Shown: positions 54,684 through 64,000, counted from the first letter of the stretch. The stretch is 64,000 bases of DNA from Brevundimonas pondensis (GCF_017487345.1 NZ_CP062006.1:812001-876000), one strand, 5' to 3'. Notes: generated from the letters alone by a model not told the origin. Translations and numbers: made by a program.

Positions 54684-55438
54684 CGGCCCAGAGGGCCGTA
54701 GAGCCAGGTCATCCAAAGACCGACCGCCAGGAAGACCCCAAAGGGCAGGCGGTCGGTCGCGCGGACCTTCCGCCGCACCGCCAGTTGCGCCACGATCAGG
54801 CTGAAGCCCGCGGCCGACGCCCACAGCAGGGTGGTTGGCAGCGCCAGGGCGCCGACCCAGGCGCCGCCCGCGCCCAGCATGTAGGGGTCGCCGCCGCCCA
54901 GTCCGTCGCGTTTGCGAACGATCCGGTAAAGTCGCGCGACCAACCACAGACCGCTGAAGCCCAGCAATGCGCCCAGACCGGCATGGACGAAGGCGGCGCC
55001 GGCATCGTGCGGACGCAGGCAGAAGGCCGCAATGAAGCCGCTGAGCAGAAGGGGCAGGGTCAACTGATCCGGCAGCCAGAAATGTTCAGCGTCCACGACG
55101 GCCAGCAGCAGGAGTTGCCAGCCTAGCACGGCGGTCAACAGGGCTGGCGCAAGCTCCGTGTGATGCAGGCCGGCCCAGACGCCGATCAGGCTCGAACCGA
55201 TTTCCATCAGGGGATAGCGCAGCGGGATGGGCCCGGCGCAGTTCGCGCAGCGGCCGCGCGACACAAGCCAGCTGAACACCGGGATCATGCGCCAGGGGGG
55301 CAGATCGCGTCCGCAGCTGCCGCAGCGTGAACGGCCCAGGACAACACCCTCGCCGCGAGGCAATCGCCAGCTGACCAGACCCAGAAAGCTGCCGACGAAA
55401 AGGCCCAGTCCGCCCAAGAAGACTGCATAGGTTATCAT
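54680..55438 (-). CDS. gspO: Prepilin peptidase / methyltransferase
   Basis: 252 residues, polytopic inner-membrane aspartic protease (A24 family). N-terminal cysteine-bearing methyltransferase domain with two CxxC pairs (CGSC, CANC) and PIPLRYPLMEIGSSL. Catalytic Asp in LLAVVDAEHFWLPD and in the GxGD-like block GLGGGDPYMLGAGGAW (GGGD instead of the usual GxGD). It processes and N-methylates pseudopilins of the T2SS encoded downstream and possibly type IV prepilins. The ATG at 55438 follows a G-rich site; an in-frame start at 55555 gives a Pro-rich, unlikely extension. Confidence 0.9.
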   Translation of the reverse strand: MITYAVFLGGLGLFVGSFLGLVSWRLPRGEGVVLGRSRCGSCGRDLPPWRMIPVFSWLVSRGRCANCAGPIPLRYPLMEIGSSLIGVWAGLHHTELAPALLTAVLGWQLLLLAVVDAEHFWLPDQLTLPLLLSGFIAAFCLRPHDAGAAFVHAGLGALLGFSGLWLVARLYRIVRKRDGLGGGDPYMLGAGGAWVGALALPTTLLWASAAGFSLIVAQLAVRRKVRATDRLPFGVFLAVGLWMTWLYGPLGR

Positions 55439-55735
55439 GGCGCCCCCCGCTGAATGATTGAGCCATACCGGCGGCGAGGGGGGATCAGGAAGCGGAATCC
55501 CGCATGTTCCTGTCTGGTTTCGTGACATTTCCACCGGGTCTGGAGCGATTGTCACGCGTTCGCCGGAACAGCTTCATGTAACGGCGTCCGGATTGTCGTG
55601 GTTCGGCGGCTGCCTTGTCACATCGGGCTTCTAGGGAGGGGCCGGGTAGGCGGGCGCCGAACTTTCATCCAAACCCTGACAATCGTCACGGGCGTCCTCC
55701 TGCATGTCTCATCTGGTCAGACACGGTGGAGAACG
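55439..55735. promoter_or_regulatory. Divergent intergenic region, gspO / lipoprotein
   Basis: About 297 bp without a gene, carrying both promoters. TGTCAC-type words recur (about 55550, 55616), but no clean 11-bp-spaced Pho-box pair was found. No terminator or operator could be defended. Confidence 0.25.
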
Positions 55736-57229
55736 ATGACCGCTCTCAAGACGAAAACCCTGCTCGCGGTCGCCGCCAGCGCCCTGGCCCTCGCCGCGTG
55801 CGGCGGAGACGGCACCTCCGAACTGCAAAATCCCGGCAACACCGGCGGCAACCCGGGTACGGGCGGCGGCAACAATAACGGCGGCGGCAACAATGGCGGC
55901 GGCTCGACCGGCGCCTGCCCGACCCACCCGAACGTGACCAAGGTGACTGTCGGCACCGAAGAACACTGCCGTATCTCGGGCGAGATCACCACCAACCTGA
56001 CCCTGACGGCCGGCCCGGCCTATCAGCTGAACGGGACGGTCAAGGTCGGCAAGGACGTCGGCTTCGACGGTCAGAAGGCCGGCGGCGTCGTCGCTGTCCT
56101 GTCGATCGATCCGGGCGTGAAGATCTACGCCGGCACCCGCACCTCGCAACTGGCCATCCAGCGGGGTTCGCGCATCAACGCCCAGGGCACCGCCGCCCAG
56201 CCCATCATCATGACCAGCGCCGACGCGCTCGGCTACGCCACGACCCTGGGTCTGGCCAACGCCCGTTCGCCGCTGGCCGCCGGCGTCCGCGACGACCCCT
56301 ATTCGGGCGAGTGGGGCGGTCTGTCGCTGCTGGGACGCGGCGTGATCAACAACTGTCCGGCCGCTCCGGCCGTCTGCGAAGCTGAAGCGGAAGGCGGCTC
56401 GGGCCTCTACGGCGGCAATGTGCCGAATGACACTTCGGGTACGCTGAAATATGTCCGTGTCGAGTACGCCGGCGTGCGCTTCACCGAGACCAACGAACTG
56501 AACGCTATCGCCTTCTGGGGCGTCGGCTCGGGTACGACGGTCGACTATATCCAGGCCCACAACGGCGGCGACGACACGGTTGAGTTCTTCGGCGGTTCGG
56601 TCAACGCCAAGCACCTGGTGCTGACCGGCGCCGACGACGACAGTCTGGACTGGACCTTCGGCTGGAACGGCAAGGTGCAGCACGTGGTCATCGCTCAGAA
56701 CCCCCTGCAGGCCGCCGGCGACGCCGGCTACGAGGCTGACAACAACGAGCTGGGCTTCGACATCACGCTGCGTTCGGCCCCGACCATCTCCAACGTGACC
56801 CTCGTGGGCAACACCACGGCCGGCGCCGGTCTGCGTCTGCGTCGCGGCACCGCCGGCAAGCTCTACAATCACGTGGTGTCGGGCAACTTCCAGCGTGGTC
56901 TGCGCATCGACGACGCCGCCACCTACGCGCAAGCCGACGCTGGCAATCTGTCGTTGCGCTCCTTCTACATCTCGGTCGCGACGCCCTTCCACAGCGCCCA
57001 GGCTCAGGCCGTCTTCGCCAAGGACGCCAATAGCCGCACAGGCGCCTCGACCCTGTCGTCCTACACCTCGGGCGGTCGAGCCTACATCAACGGCGTCAAC
57101 GAGAATGCTGGCGTGTCGGTCGATCCGCGTACGGTCGACGCCTTCTTCGACGCCGCCCCCTACGTCGGCGCGGTCCGTGACTCGGCCTCCAACTGGACGC
57201 TGAACTGGACCCGTTGGCTGAACGACTAA
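55736..57229 (+). CDS. Exported lipoprotein with predicted beta-helix fold
   Basis: 497 residues. Lipoprotein signal with lipobox LAAC (KTLLAVAASALALAACGG), Gly/Asn-rich linker (about 30-58), then a region of repeated strand-turn units (VLSIDPGVKIYAGT, IQRGSRINAQGTAAQPIIMTS, VRVEYAGVRF, IQAHNGGDDTVEFFGG, LVLTGADDDSLDWTFG) as in right-handed beta-helix proteins. No catalytic motif recognised. The start ATG has GGAG 4 nt upstream. Upstream of a TonB receptor and T2SS genes; from memory a similar lipoprotein-receptor-T2SS layout exists in Caulobacter crescentus (ElpS locus, secreted under phosphate starvation). Being a T2SS substrate is inference. Confidence 0.85.
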   Translation: MTALKTKTLLAVAASALALAACGGDGTSELQNPGNTGGNPGTGGGNNNGGGNNGGGSTGACPTHPNVTKVTVGTEEHCRISGEITTNLTLTAGPAYQLNGTVKVGKDVGFDGQKAGGVVAVLSIDPGVKIYAGTRTSQLAIQRGSRINAQGTAAQPIIMTSADALGYATTLGLANARSPLAAGVRDDPYSGEWGGLSLLGRGVINNCPAAPAVCEAEAEGGSGLYGGNVPNDTSGTLKYVRVEYAGVRFTETNELNAIAFWGVGSGTTVDYIQAHNGGDDTVEFFGGSVNAKHLVLTGADDDSLDWTFGWNGKVQHVVIAQNPLQAAGDAGYEADNNELGFDITLRSAPTISNVTLVGNTTAGAGLRLRRGTAGKLYNHVVSGNFQRGLRIDDAATYAQADAGNLSLRSFYISVATPFHSAQAQAVFAKDANSRTGASTLSSYTSGGRAYINGVNENAGVSVDPRTVDAFFDAAPYVGAVRDSASNWTLNWTRWLND

Positions 57230-57326
57230 GGGTCGCTTGATCCTTGAGCGGCGGGCGGCTGATCGGCCGCCCGCCGTCTTGCCTTTCCTCCTTCTCTCCG
57301 GCGCTCGCACCGAAGGACTTCTTGAG

Positions 57327-59972
57327 ATGACGCCTACCCGCACGATCGGCCTCGCCGGCCTGCTCGCCAGCACGGTTCTGACCGCCCCCGCTATCGCCTG
57401 GGCCCAGGACGCCGCGCCCTCGGTCCCCGCGCCGCAGGACCCTGAAGCCGTCTCGACGGTCGAGGACATCGTCGTGCGCGGCCGCTTCGTGCCGGATGTG
57501 AAGCGCGAGACCTCGGCGGTCGCCAACATCCTGACCGAGGAAGACATCAAGCGCTCGGGCGACTCGGAGATCGGCGAGGCCCTGGCCCGCGTCACCGGCC
57601 TGTCCATCGTCGGTGACGGCTATGTCTATGTACGCGGTCTCGGCGACCGCTATTCCAGCATTGTGCTGGACGGCTCGACCCTGCCCAGCCCCGAGCCGCT
57701 GAAGCGGGTGGTGCCGCTGGATCTGTTCCCCACCTCGCTGGTGTCCAACGCCCAGATCCAGAAGACCTATTCAGCCCAGTATCCGGGCGAGTTCGGCGGC
57801 GGCCTGATCGCCCTGTCGACGCGCGCCATTCCCAATGAACGCTTCCTGTCCTTCGGCGCCTCGATCAGCGCCGAGACGGAGACGACCGGCAAGGAAGGCC
57901 TCTACTGGGACGCCGGCGGCAAGCTGTCGAACATCGGCATCGCCGACAACAGTCTGAACCTGCCCAAGTTCATCGCCATCGACCCCTCGCTGAAGTCCTT
58001 CGCCAACAACCCTGCCATGCTGCAGGCGGCGGGCCGTTCGCTGCGCAACATCTGGTCGATCGACGGCGACAAGAATCTGCCGGACTTCGGTTTCAACCTG
58101 TCGGGCGCGGAGATCATCGACCTGTCCAACGGCGTCCGTCTGGGCGGCTTCGTCGCCGTGGACTATGACTATCAGGTCCGCAACCGCGAAGGCGTGCGCA
58201 ACTCCTTCGAGGTCAACGGCGGCGTAAACGACCAGATCAGCCCCGAGGCCTGCGCCGGCGCCGGCGGCCTGTCGAACGCTGTGGGTTGCGGCTTCCGCCG
58301 CACCGAACAGGAATACGCCCTCAACGCCCTGGGCGCCTTCGGTATCGAGTTCAACGAGAACCACGAGCTGAAGCTGACCACCCTGCTGCTGCGCAAGACG
58401 CGCCAGCAGGCCCTGATCGAGCGCGGCCTGTTCTCGGCCGACCCCGGCCTGATCCGCAGCTTCCAGCGCCTGAACTGGATCGAGCAGCAGATGAACTCGA
58501 ACCAGCTGTCGGGCCGTCACGTCTTCATGCTGCCGATGGCGCTGGATCGGCTGCAGATCGACTGGCGCGCGGCCTATTCGACCGCCACGCGCGACACCCC
58601 CTATCGCCGTGAATATTCCTATCGTCTGGAGCCGGACAACGTCTTCCGTCTGACGCCGGGGTCGGATTCCAACCGCACCTTCTTCAGCGCCCTGGAAGAC
58701 GAGAACAAGGAGTTCGGCCTCGACTTCACCCTGAACGGCATGATCGCCGATCGCGAGATCACCCTGAAGGCCGGCGGCCTGCATCAGGAGCGAGAGCGCG
58801 ACTTCGCCAGCCGCCGCTACTCCTTCCAGCCCGCGGCGGGCGTGATCATTTCGCCCGAACTGCGCAGCTTCGTGCCGGAGATCATCTTCAGCCCGGACAA
58901 TATCGGCGGCAACGCCGGTTACACCCTGCGCGACATCACCGATCCGTCGGACTTCTTCGACGCGACCATGGAGATCAACGCGGCCTACGCCTCGGCCGAG
59001 GTCGAAGTCATCAAGGACCTGCGCGTCACGGCGGGCGTTCGCTACGAGGACTCCGAGCAGCAGGTGAACAGCTTCATTCCGCTGGGCGAGACTGGCGCGG
59101 GCGATCCCATCAACGCCAACCTGGCCCAGGACTTCTGGTTGCCGACGGCGACGGCGACCTGGGAGTTCGCCGACAATATGCAGCTGCGCTTCGGCTACTC
59201 GAAGACGATCAACCGTCCCGACCTGCGCGAACTGGCCAACGCCCTGTTCCTGGACGACGATTCCAACACGCTTGAGCGCGGTAATCCGAACCTGAAGATC
59301 GCTGAGATCCAGAACTACGACCTGCGCTGGGAATGGTACTTCGGCCAGCGTCAGTCGGCCACCATCGGCCTGTTCTACAAGTCCTTCGACAACCCGATCG
59401 AGCGTACCTATCAGCCGATCGGCGAAGGCTTCGGCCGTTCGTTCCAGAACGCCCAGGAAGCCACGCTGAAGGGTGTCGAGGCCGAGATCGACTACACCCT
59501 GCCGATGGACGTCTGGGCCCCGAACCTGACCTGGTTCCAGGACAACGAGGTCTTCGTCGTCGCCAACGTCACCTGGTCGGATTCCGAAGTGAAGGACGCG
59601 GCCTATACTCGCGCTCTGCAAGGTCAGTCGGAATGGTTGGGCAATCTGCAGCTCGGCTTCGAGAACACCACGGCCCGCCGCCGCGCCACCTTGCTGGTCA
59701 ACTATCAGGGCGAGCGGATTTCGGACGCCGGCATCATCACCGGCTCGACCCGTCTGCCGGACGTGATCGAAACCCCGCCGATCCTGCTGGATCTGGTCGC
59801 CAGCCAGACCTTCACGGTCGGCGGTCGCGATTATGATCTCGGCGCCAAGGTCGAAAACATCCTGGGCGAGGAGTATGAGCGCAGCCAGTCCTTCGCCAAC
59901 GGCGGCAAGGGCGTGGTCGAGGGCTACAAGCTGGGCACCACCTTCTCGCTCAGCCTGTCCACGACCTTCTGA
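57327..59972 (+). CDS. TonB-dependent receptor linked to the T2SS
   Basis: 881 residues. Signal peptide (LAGLLASTVLTAPAIAWAQ), TonB box (VEDIVVRGRFVPD), and a plug with AVANILTEEDIKRSGDSEIG, YVYVRGLGDRYSSIVLDGS and YSAQYPGEFGGGLIALST. The barrel ends FSLSLSTTF. No STN domain. AAGGA is 9 nt before the ATG. It follows the lipoprotein gene by 97 nt and is followed by a strong hairpin and gspC. The ligand is unknown; co-location suggests cooperation with the lipoprotein in capturing a substrate at the surface. Confidence 0.92.
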   Translation: MTPTRTIGLAGLLASTVLTAPAIAWAQDAAPSVPAPQDPEAVSTVEDIVVRGRFVPDVKRETSAVANILTEEDIKRSGDSEIGEALARVTGLSIVGDGYVYVRGLGDRYSSIVLDGSTLPSPEPLKRVVPLDLFPTSLVSNAQIQKTYSAQYPGEFGGGLIALSTRAIPNERFLSFGASISAETETTGKEGLYWDAGGKLSNIGIADNSLNLPKFIAIDPSLKSFANNPAMLQAAGRSLRNIWSIDGDKNLPDFGFNLSGAEIIDLSNGVRLGGFVAVDYDYQVRNREGVRNSFEVNGGVNDQISPEACAGAGGLSNAVGCGFRRTEQEYALNALGAFGIEFNENHELKLTTLLLRKTRQQALIERGLFSADPGLIRSFQRLNWIEQQMNSNQLSGRHVFMLPMALDRLQIDWRAAYSTATRDTPYRREYSYRLEPDNVFRLTPGSDSNRTFFSALEDENKEFGLDFTLNGMIADREITLKAGGLHQERERDFASRRYSFQPAAGVIISPELRSFVPEIIFSPDNIGGNAGYTLRDITDPSDFFDATMEINAAYASAEVEVIKDLRVTAGVRYEDSEQQVNSFIPLGETGAGDPINANLAQDFWLPTATATWEFADNMQLRFGYSKTINRPDLRELANALFLDDDSNTLERGNPNLKIAEIQNYDLRWEWYFGQRQSATIGLFYKSFDNPIERTYQPIGEGFGRSFQNAQEATLKGVEAEIDYTLPMDVWAPNLTWFQDNEVFVVANVTWSDSEVKDAAYTRALQGQSEWLGNLQLGFENTTARRRATLLVNYQGERISDAGIITGSTRLPDVIETPPILLDLVASQTFTVGGRDYDLGAKVENILGEEYERSQSFANGGKGVVEGYKLGTTFSLSLSTTF

Positions 59973-60034
59973 TCCGCATACGGCGGCGTTGTCACGACAA
60001 CGTCTCAAGCCCGTCATCGTGGCGTGAGGCTCTG

Positions 60035-60064
60035 ACCCCGGCTGCTGGAGTAAGCAGCCGGGGT
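60035..60064 (+). terminator. Stem-loop between the TonB receptor and gspC
   Basis: A perfect 11-bp stem (CCCCGGCTGCT / AGCAGCCGGGG, 12 bp with the flanking A-T pair) and 6-nt loop, followed by TCCCGTTTT. It lies in the 106-nt gap, so gspC may rely on read-through or its own promoter. Confidence 0.75.
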
Positions 60065-60078
60065 TCCCGTTTTCGGGG

Positions 60079-60966
60079 GTGTTCGGAGCGTCGGGCGTGA
60101 TCGCACGGGTCGGGGAATGGGGGCGTCAGGCGCGCACGGTGATAGCCGCGCGGCCGGGGCGGATTCGTGCGGGCGTCGAGATCGCCTTGGTCGCCCTGCT
60201 GGCGGTGCAGGCCGGCCGTCTGGCCTGGATCTTCGTCTCGCCCGAGCCGGAAACGGCGGTCGCCGCCCGCGCCGAGGCCGCGCCCCTGGACGCCTCCATC
60301 TTCCAGCGTTTCGACGCCTTCTTCCGCACCGGCGACAAGAGCAGCCTGGCCGAGGCCGCCGGCGCTGACAGCGATTCCTTGCGCCTGTTCGGGGTGCGTG
60401 CGGGCGGCCCCGACGGCGGCTCGGCCATCATCGGCCTGCCCGACGGCCGCCAGGTCTCGGTCGGGGTGGGCGAGACCATTTCCGAGGGCCTGACCCTGGC
60501 CTCGGTGGGCGAGGACTTCGTCACCGTCTCGCGCGGCGGATCGGTCAGCCGACTGGTCTTCACCGAGACGCCCGCAGGCGCGGCCGCGCCGCCTCCGCCG
60601 CCCACAACCGCCCAGGTCATGACGCCGACCGGCGCGCCGGCCCCGGTCTCAGCTGCGGCCCCCGCCGCCGCGCCGACCGGGCCGGTGGTCGATCCGCAAA
60701 GGCTGATGGCTCAGGCCTCCTTGCGTCCGCGCATGGACGGGCTTCGCATCAAGGGCTTCACCCTGGCCGCGCGCGGCGATGGGGCGGCGTTGCGGGCGGC
60801 GGGGCTGCAATCCGGCGACGTCATCCTGGCCGTCAACGGGGCCGAACTGAACAGTCTGGAACGTCTGTCCGAACTGGGCGGCGACCTATCCGGCAGCAGC
60901 GCCGCCGAGATCCGCTTCGAGCGGAACGGCCGGGTGCAGACCACCACCATAAGGACCGGCCCGTGA
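60079..60966 (+). CDS. gspC: Type II secretion system protein C
   Basis: 295 residues. One inner-membrane helix near residues 34-53 (EIALVALLAVQAGRLAWIFV), then the homology region (LRLFGVRAGGPDGGSAIIGLPDGRQVSVGVGETI), a Pro/Ala-rich linker, and a C-terminal PDZ domain (GDGAALRAAGLQSGDVILAV). GspC links the inner-membrane platform to the GspD secretin. The start is GTG; 60079 is the longest, while GTG 60097 has a better-spaced GGAG. The stop overlaps the gspD start (TGATG or GTGA). Confidence 0.88.
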   Translation: MFGASGVIARVGEWGRQARTVIAARPGRIRAGVEIALVALLAVQAGRLAWIFVSPEPETAVAARAEAAPLDASIFQRFDAFFRTGDKSSLAEAAGADSDSLRLFGVRAGGPDGGSAIIGLPDGRQVSVGVGETISEGLTLASVGEDFVTVSRGGSVSRLVFTETPAGAAAPPPPPTTAQVMTPTGAPAPVSAAAPAAAPTGPVVDPQRLMAQASLRPRMDGLRIKGFTLAARGDGAALRAAGLQSGDVILAVNGAELNSLERLSELGGDLSGSSAAEIRFERNGRVQTTTIRTGP

Positions 60967-63083
60967 TGCGCCTTCACCGCTCTTTCGCCGCCGTCGCCCT
61001 GTCGGCCCTGATCGCCGTGCAAGGCCCGCTGCTGGCCTCGCCGGTTCTCGCCCAAGAGGGCGCGCGCCAGACCCTGAACGTCCAGGGCGCCGACATCCGC
61101 GCCTTCATCCAGGACGTGGCCCGGACCACGGGCCGCACCTTCATCGTCGATCCCGCCGTGACCGGAAACGTCACCGTGACCAGCCAGCGGGCGCTGAACC
61201 GCACCGAGCTGTTCGAGGTCTTCCTCTCGACGCTCCGCGCCAACGGCCTGGTGGTGACGCCGACCAGTTCCGGCGCCTATCGCATCAGCCCAGCCCAGGG
61301 CGCGGCGCAGGGACCGTCCACCGTGGGGTCTGAGCGCTTCTCGACCCAGGTCTTTCAGTTGCGCAATATCGACGCCGCCTCGGCCGCCGAGACCATCCGG
61401 CCTCTGGTGGGCGCCCAGGGGCAGGTCCTGGCCAACCCCAGCGGCAACAGCGTCGTGGTCGCCGACTTCGCTGACAACCTGAGCCGCATCCGCAGCCTGA
61501 TTCAGCGCATCGACGTGGACCGGGCCGCCTTCGACGTAGTGACGCTGGAAAACTCTTCCGCCGCCGAGATCGCGGGCGTCCTGGCTCAGGTTCTGGCCCC
61601 GCCCGGCGGCCAGCCGGGGCAGGGGATGGTGTCGGTGACGCCTGTGGCCAGCTCCAACTCCGTCATCCTGCGCGGCGACCCCGCCGCCGTGGCGCGGGTG
61701 CGGCCTCTGGTCGAGGATCTGGACCGCCGCGCCCGCTCGGCGGACGACGTCAAGGTCGTCTTCCTGCAACACGCCAACGCCGAGCAGTTGCTGCCCGTGC
61801 TGCAACAGATCGTCGGCCAGCCGGTGACGGCTCCGGCTGCTGCGACGCCCGCCATTGTCCGTCCCGGAACCGGCGGCGGCGAGACCCCGGCGCCTCAGCC
61901 TGTTTCCGCTCCGGCCGCGCCGGCGCCCGGCCAGAAGGCCAGCATCGCCCGCTTCCCCGGCGCCAACGCCCTGGTCATCTCGGCGTCGGCCGACACCCAG
62001 CGGATGCTGGCCGAGGTCATCCGCCAGCTGGACAGCCGCCGTCAGCAGGTCCTGATCGAGGCCATCGTGGTCGAGCTGGGCGACACCGCCGTGCGCGAGC
62101 TGGGGGTGCAGTGGCTGCTGGCCGGATCGGACGGCAATCCCATCGGCCTGACCAACTATTCCGACCGCGCCGCGCCCCTGGTTCCGCTGGCGGGCGGGGC
62201 CGCCGCAGGTCAGCTGGACAAGGACGACCCGCTGCGCGAGCAGCTTCAGAACCTGGCCCTGAACAGCCTGCTGGGCGCCAACGGCTTCATCGGCGGGGGC
62301 GGCGGGCGCATCGGCTCGGACGGCCTGTTCGGCTTCATCATCAATGCGGCCAAGTCGGACGAGGGCTCCAACCTTCTCCAGACCCCGTCGCTGATGACGC
62401 TGGACAATGAGGAGGCCACCATCCTGGTCGGTCAGGAGGTGCCGATCACGACCGGCGAGGCTCTGCTGGACGGCAACTCCAACCCATTCCGCACGACCCA
62501 GCGTCAGGACATCGGGGTCAAGCTGATCGTCAAGCCGCAGATCAATGCGGGCGGCTCCATCACCCTGTTCCTGCGGCAGGAGGTGTCCAGCATCAACGGC
62601 GTCCTGACGCGCGGCGCGTCGGACCTGGTGCTGAACAAGCGTGAGCTGGAGACGACCCTGGTCGTGGACGACGGCGAGATCGCGGTCGCGGGCGGCCTGC
62701 TGGATCAGAATGACCGCCTGTCGATCGACAAGGTGCCGGGGCTGGGCGACGTGCCGGTGCTCGGCAACCTGTTCAAGTCGACCAGCCGCCAGCGCGGGCG
62801 CACCAATCTGATGGTCTTCATCCGCCCGACCATCGTCCGCACGCCGGGCGACGCTCAGCAACTGAGCGCCGACCGTTGGGGCTATATGCGCGGCGAGCAG
62901 CTGCGGTCGCAGCCGGGCGTCGAGCCCAGCCTGGACGAGATGCTGCGCGACTATATGCGGACACAGGCCCCGGTCGCGCCGCGCGCCATCGACAACCCGG
63001 CGCCGGGCGTGGCGGCCCCCGTGGGCGAGGTGACGATCAGCCCGCTGGCCCCCGCCGCCAACGCCGTCCCGCCACAGGGCTGA
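60966..63083 (+). CDS. gspD: Type II secretion system secretin
   Basis: About 705 residues, outer-membrane channel. Signal peptide (AVALSALIAVQGPLLASPVLA), N0 domain (LNVQGADIRAFIQDVARTTG), the N1-N3 repeats (VFQLRNIDAASAAETIRPLV, VVVADFADNLSRIRSLI, VVFLQHANAEQLLPVLQQIV), then the secretin core (LIEAIVVELGDTAVRELGV, LQTPSLMTLDNEEATILVG, VPGLGDVPVLGNLFKS). It starts at the ATG overlapping the gspC stop (a GTG lies 3 nt earlier). A Pro/Ala-rich C-terminus suggests an S-domain-like tail or none. Confidence 0.94.
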   Translation: MRLHRSFAAVALSALIAVQGPLLASPVLAQEGARQTLNVQGADIRAFIQDVARTTGRTFIVDPAVTGNVTVTSQRALNRTELFEVFLSTLRANGLVVTPTSSGAYRISPAQGAAQGPSTVGSERFSTQVFQLRNIDAASAAETIRPLVGAQGQVLANPSGNSVVVADFADNLSRIRSLIQRIDVDRAAFDVVTLENSSAAEIAGVLAQVLAPPGGQPGQGMVSVTPVASSNSVILRGDPAAVARVRPLVEDLDRRARSADDVKVVFLQHANAEQLLPVLQQIVGQPVTAPAAATPAIVRPGTGGGETPAPQPVSAPAAPAPGQKASIARFPGANALVISASADTQRMLAEVIRQLDSRRQQVLIEAIVVELGDTAVRELGVQWLLAGSDGNPIGLTNYSDRAAPLVPLAGGAAAGQLDKDDPLREQLQNLALNSLLGANGFIGGGGGRIGSDGLFGFIINAAKSDEGSNLLQTPSLMTLDNEEATILVGQEVPITTGEALLDGNSNPFRTTQRQDIGVKLIVKPQINAGGSITLFLRQEVSSINGVLTRGASDLVLNKRELETTLVVDDGEIAVAGGLLDQNDRLSIDKVPGLGDVPVLGNLFKSTSRQRGRTNLMVFIRPTIVRTPGDAQQLSADRWGYMRGEQLRSQPGVEPSLDEMLRDYMRTQAPVAPRAIDNPAPGVAAPVGEVTISPLAPAANAVPPQG

Positions 63084-63088
63084 GGGCC

Positions 63089-64000
63089 ATGATCACCCTG
63101 GTCAATCCGACCCTGCCCTATGGCTTCGCCAAACGGAACGGCGTCATCCTGCTGGACGCGGGCGACATCGCCGTGGTCGGCCTGCGCGACGGCGCCGACC
63201 CGCTGGCCCTGATCGAGACGCGCCGCGCCTTGGGGCGGCCCTTGCAGGTTCAGGCCATGGATCAGGCCGAGTTCGACCGCCGCCTGTCCGATGTCTATGC
63301 GGGCGACCTGAGCGCGGGCGATGAGCCCATGGACATGCCGTCGGGCCTCGACGGCCTGATCGAGGACCTGCCCGCCGCCGCCGACCTGCTGGACTCCGCC
63401 GACGACGCCCCGGTCATCCGCATGATCAACGGCATCATCGCCGAGGCCGTGCGCGCGGGCGCCTCGGACATCCATCTGGAGCCCTATGAGAGCGCCCTGA
63501 TCGTGCGGATGCGGGTCGACGGGGTGCTGCGTGAAAGCCTCAGCCTGAACCCGCGCATCACGCCCCTGCTGGTGTCGCGCATCAAGGTCATGGCGCGGCT
63601 GGACATCGCCCAGAAGCGCGTGCCGCAGGATGGGCGCATCCCTCTGGCGCTCGGCGGCAAGACCCTGGACGTGCGCGTCTCGACCCTGCCGTCGCGGGCG
63701 GGCGAGCGGGTGGTGCTGCGGATTCTGGACAAGGATCAGGCGGGCCTGTCGCTGGACCAGCTGGGCATGGACGCCGAGGCGCACGACGCCTTCCGCACGG
63801 CCCTTCGCGAGCCGAACGGCGTCATCCTGGTCACCGGGCCGACCGGCTCGGGCAAGACGACCAGCCTCTACGCCGGTCTGTCGCTGCTCAATGACGCGAC
63901 GCGCAACATCCTGACGGTCGAGGACCCGGTGGAATACGCCATCGACGGCGTCGGCCAGACTCAGGTCAATCCCAAGGTCGGCATGACCTTCGCGACGGGC
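63089..64000 (+). CDS. gspE: Type II secretion system ATPase (5' part)
   Basis: The first 304 codons; the gene leaves the window at its right edge. N-terminal GspE/PilB domain (TLPYGFAKRNGVILLD), then the ATPase with ASDIHLEPYESALIVRMRVDGVL, RIKVMARLDIAQKRVPQDGRI, Walker A GPTGSGKTTSLYAGL and the Asp box TVEDPVEYAIDGVGQTQV. It powers pseudopilus assembly. 5 nt after the gspD stop, with GAGGG directly before the ATG; one operon gspC-D-E. Confidence 0.93.
   Translation, partial: MITLVNPTLPYGFAKRNGVILLDAGDIAVVGLRDGADPLALIETRRALGRPLQVQAMDQAEFDRRLSDVYAGDLSAGDEPMDMPSGLDGLIEDLPAAADLLDSADDAPVIRMINGIIAEAVRAGASDIHLEPYESALIVRMRVDGVLRESLSLNPRITPLLVSRIKVMARLDIAQKRVPQDGRIPLALGGKTLDVRVSTLPSRAGERVVLRILDKDQAGLSLDQLGMDAEAHDAFRTALREPNGVILVTGPTGSGKTTSLYAGLSLLNDATRNILTVEDPVEYAIDGVGQTQVNPKVGMTFATG

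Overview
GC-rich, densely packed bacterial chromosome segment. The large number of TonB-dependent receptors (five), the paired ECF sigma factor/FecR genes, the 'Xanthomonas-Caulobacter' style of several receptors, the H-NOX/kinase pair and the T2SS gene order point to a Caulobacteraceae member, most likely Brevundimonas-like. This is inference from gene content; there is no rRNA in the window to confirm it. I found no tRNA, rRNA, CRISPR array, transposase or prophage genes.

Layout. 1-2053: MFS exporter (cut by the window edge) and aldo-keto reductase, divergent from a LysR regulator. 2061-3428: Tat-type amidohydrolase. 3632-9112: a metallophosphoesterase divergent from an ECF sigma / FecR / STN-domain TonB receptor set (cell-surface signalling). 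9201-12238: UBP-type zinc finger, GMC oxidoreductase and SDR, the last with an apparent frameshift. 12415-14838: H-NOX nitric-oxide sensor with a hybrid histidine kinase. 14846-16019: DUF2945-like protein and DyP peroxidase. 16193-21359: TonB receptor with a LytS/LytTR-type two-component pair upstream. 21556-23710: MarR-like, a small unknown protein, an OmpR-like regulator without a phosphorylatable Asp, and PadR. 23731-27687: SnoaL-like protein, a frameshifted FadH-like flavin reductase behind two tandem palindromes, and an amino-acid permease.

27865-46772 is a pectin/hexuronate utilisation locus: TonB receptor, uxaC, a mannonate/tagaturonate-type reductase, uxaA, PL10 pectate lyase, kdgK, kduD, an RpiB-family isomerase, a LacI regulator, a FAH-type hydratase, an ExuT-like MFS transporter, two esterases and a LamG-like protein. 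Six near-identical copies of a 14-bp operator (consensus TGACACCGGTTTCC) sit in front of its transcription units. This gives a readable LacI regulon: uptake, depolymerisation, de-esterification, isomerisation/reduction and phosphorylation to KDPG. No kduI is present; the RpiB-like protein next to kduD is the natural candidate for that step.

46840-54683: M28 peptidase, then a second ECF sigma / FecR / STN-TonB receptor / metallophosphoesterase set, mirroring the first. 54680-64000: prepilin peptidase, a beta-helix-like lipoprotein, another TonB receptor, and gspC-gspD-gspE of a type II secretion system (gspE runs off the window).

Two homopolymer frameshifts (G-run at 11491 and at 25801) look more like base-calling or assembly errors than true gene decay, because the disrupted frames resume at once with full-length family features.
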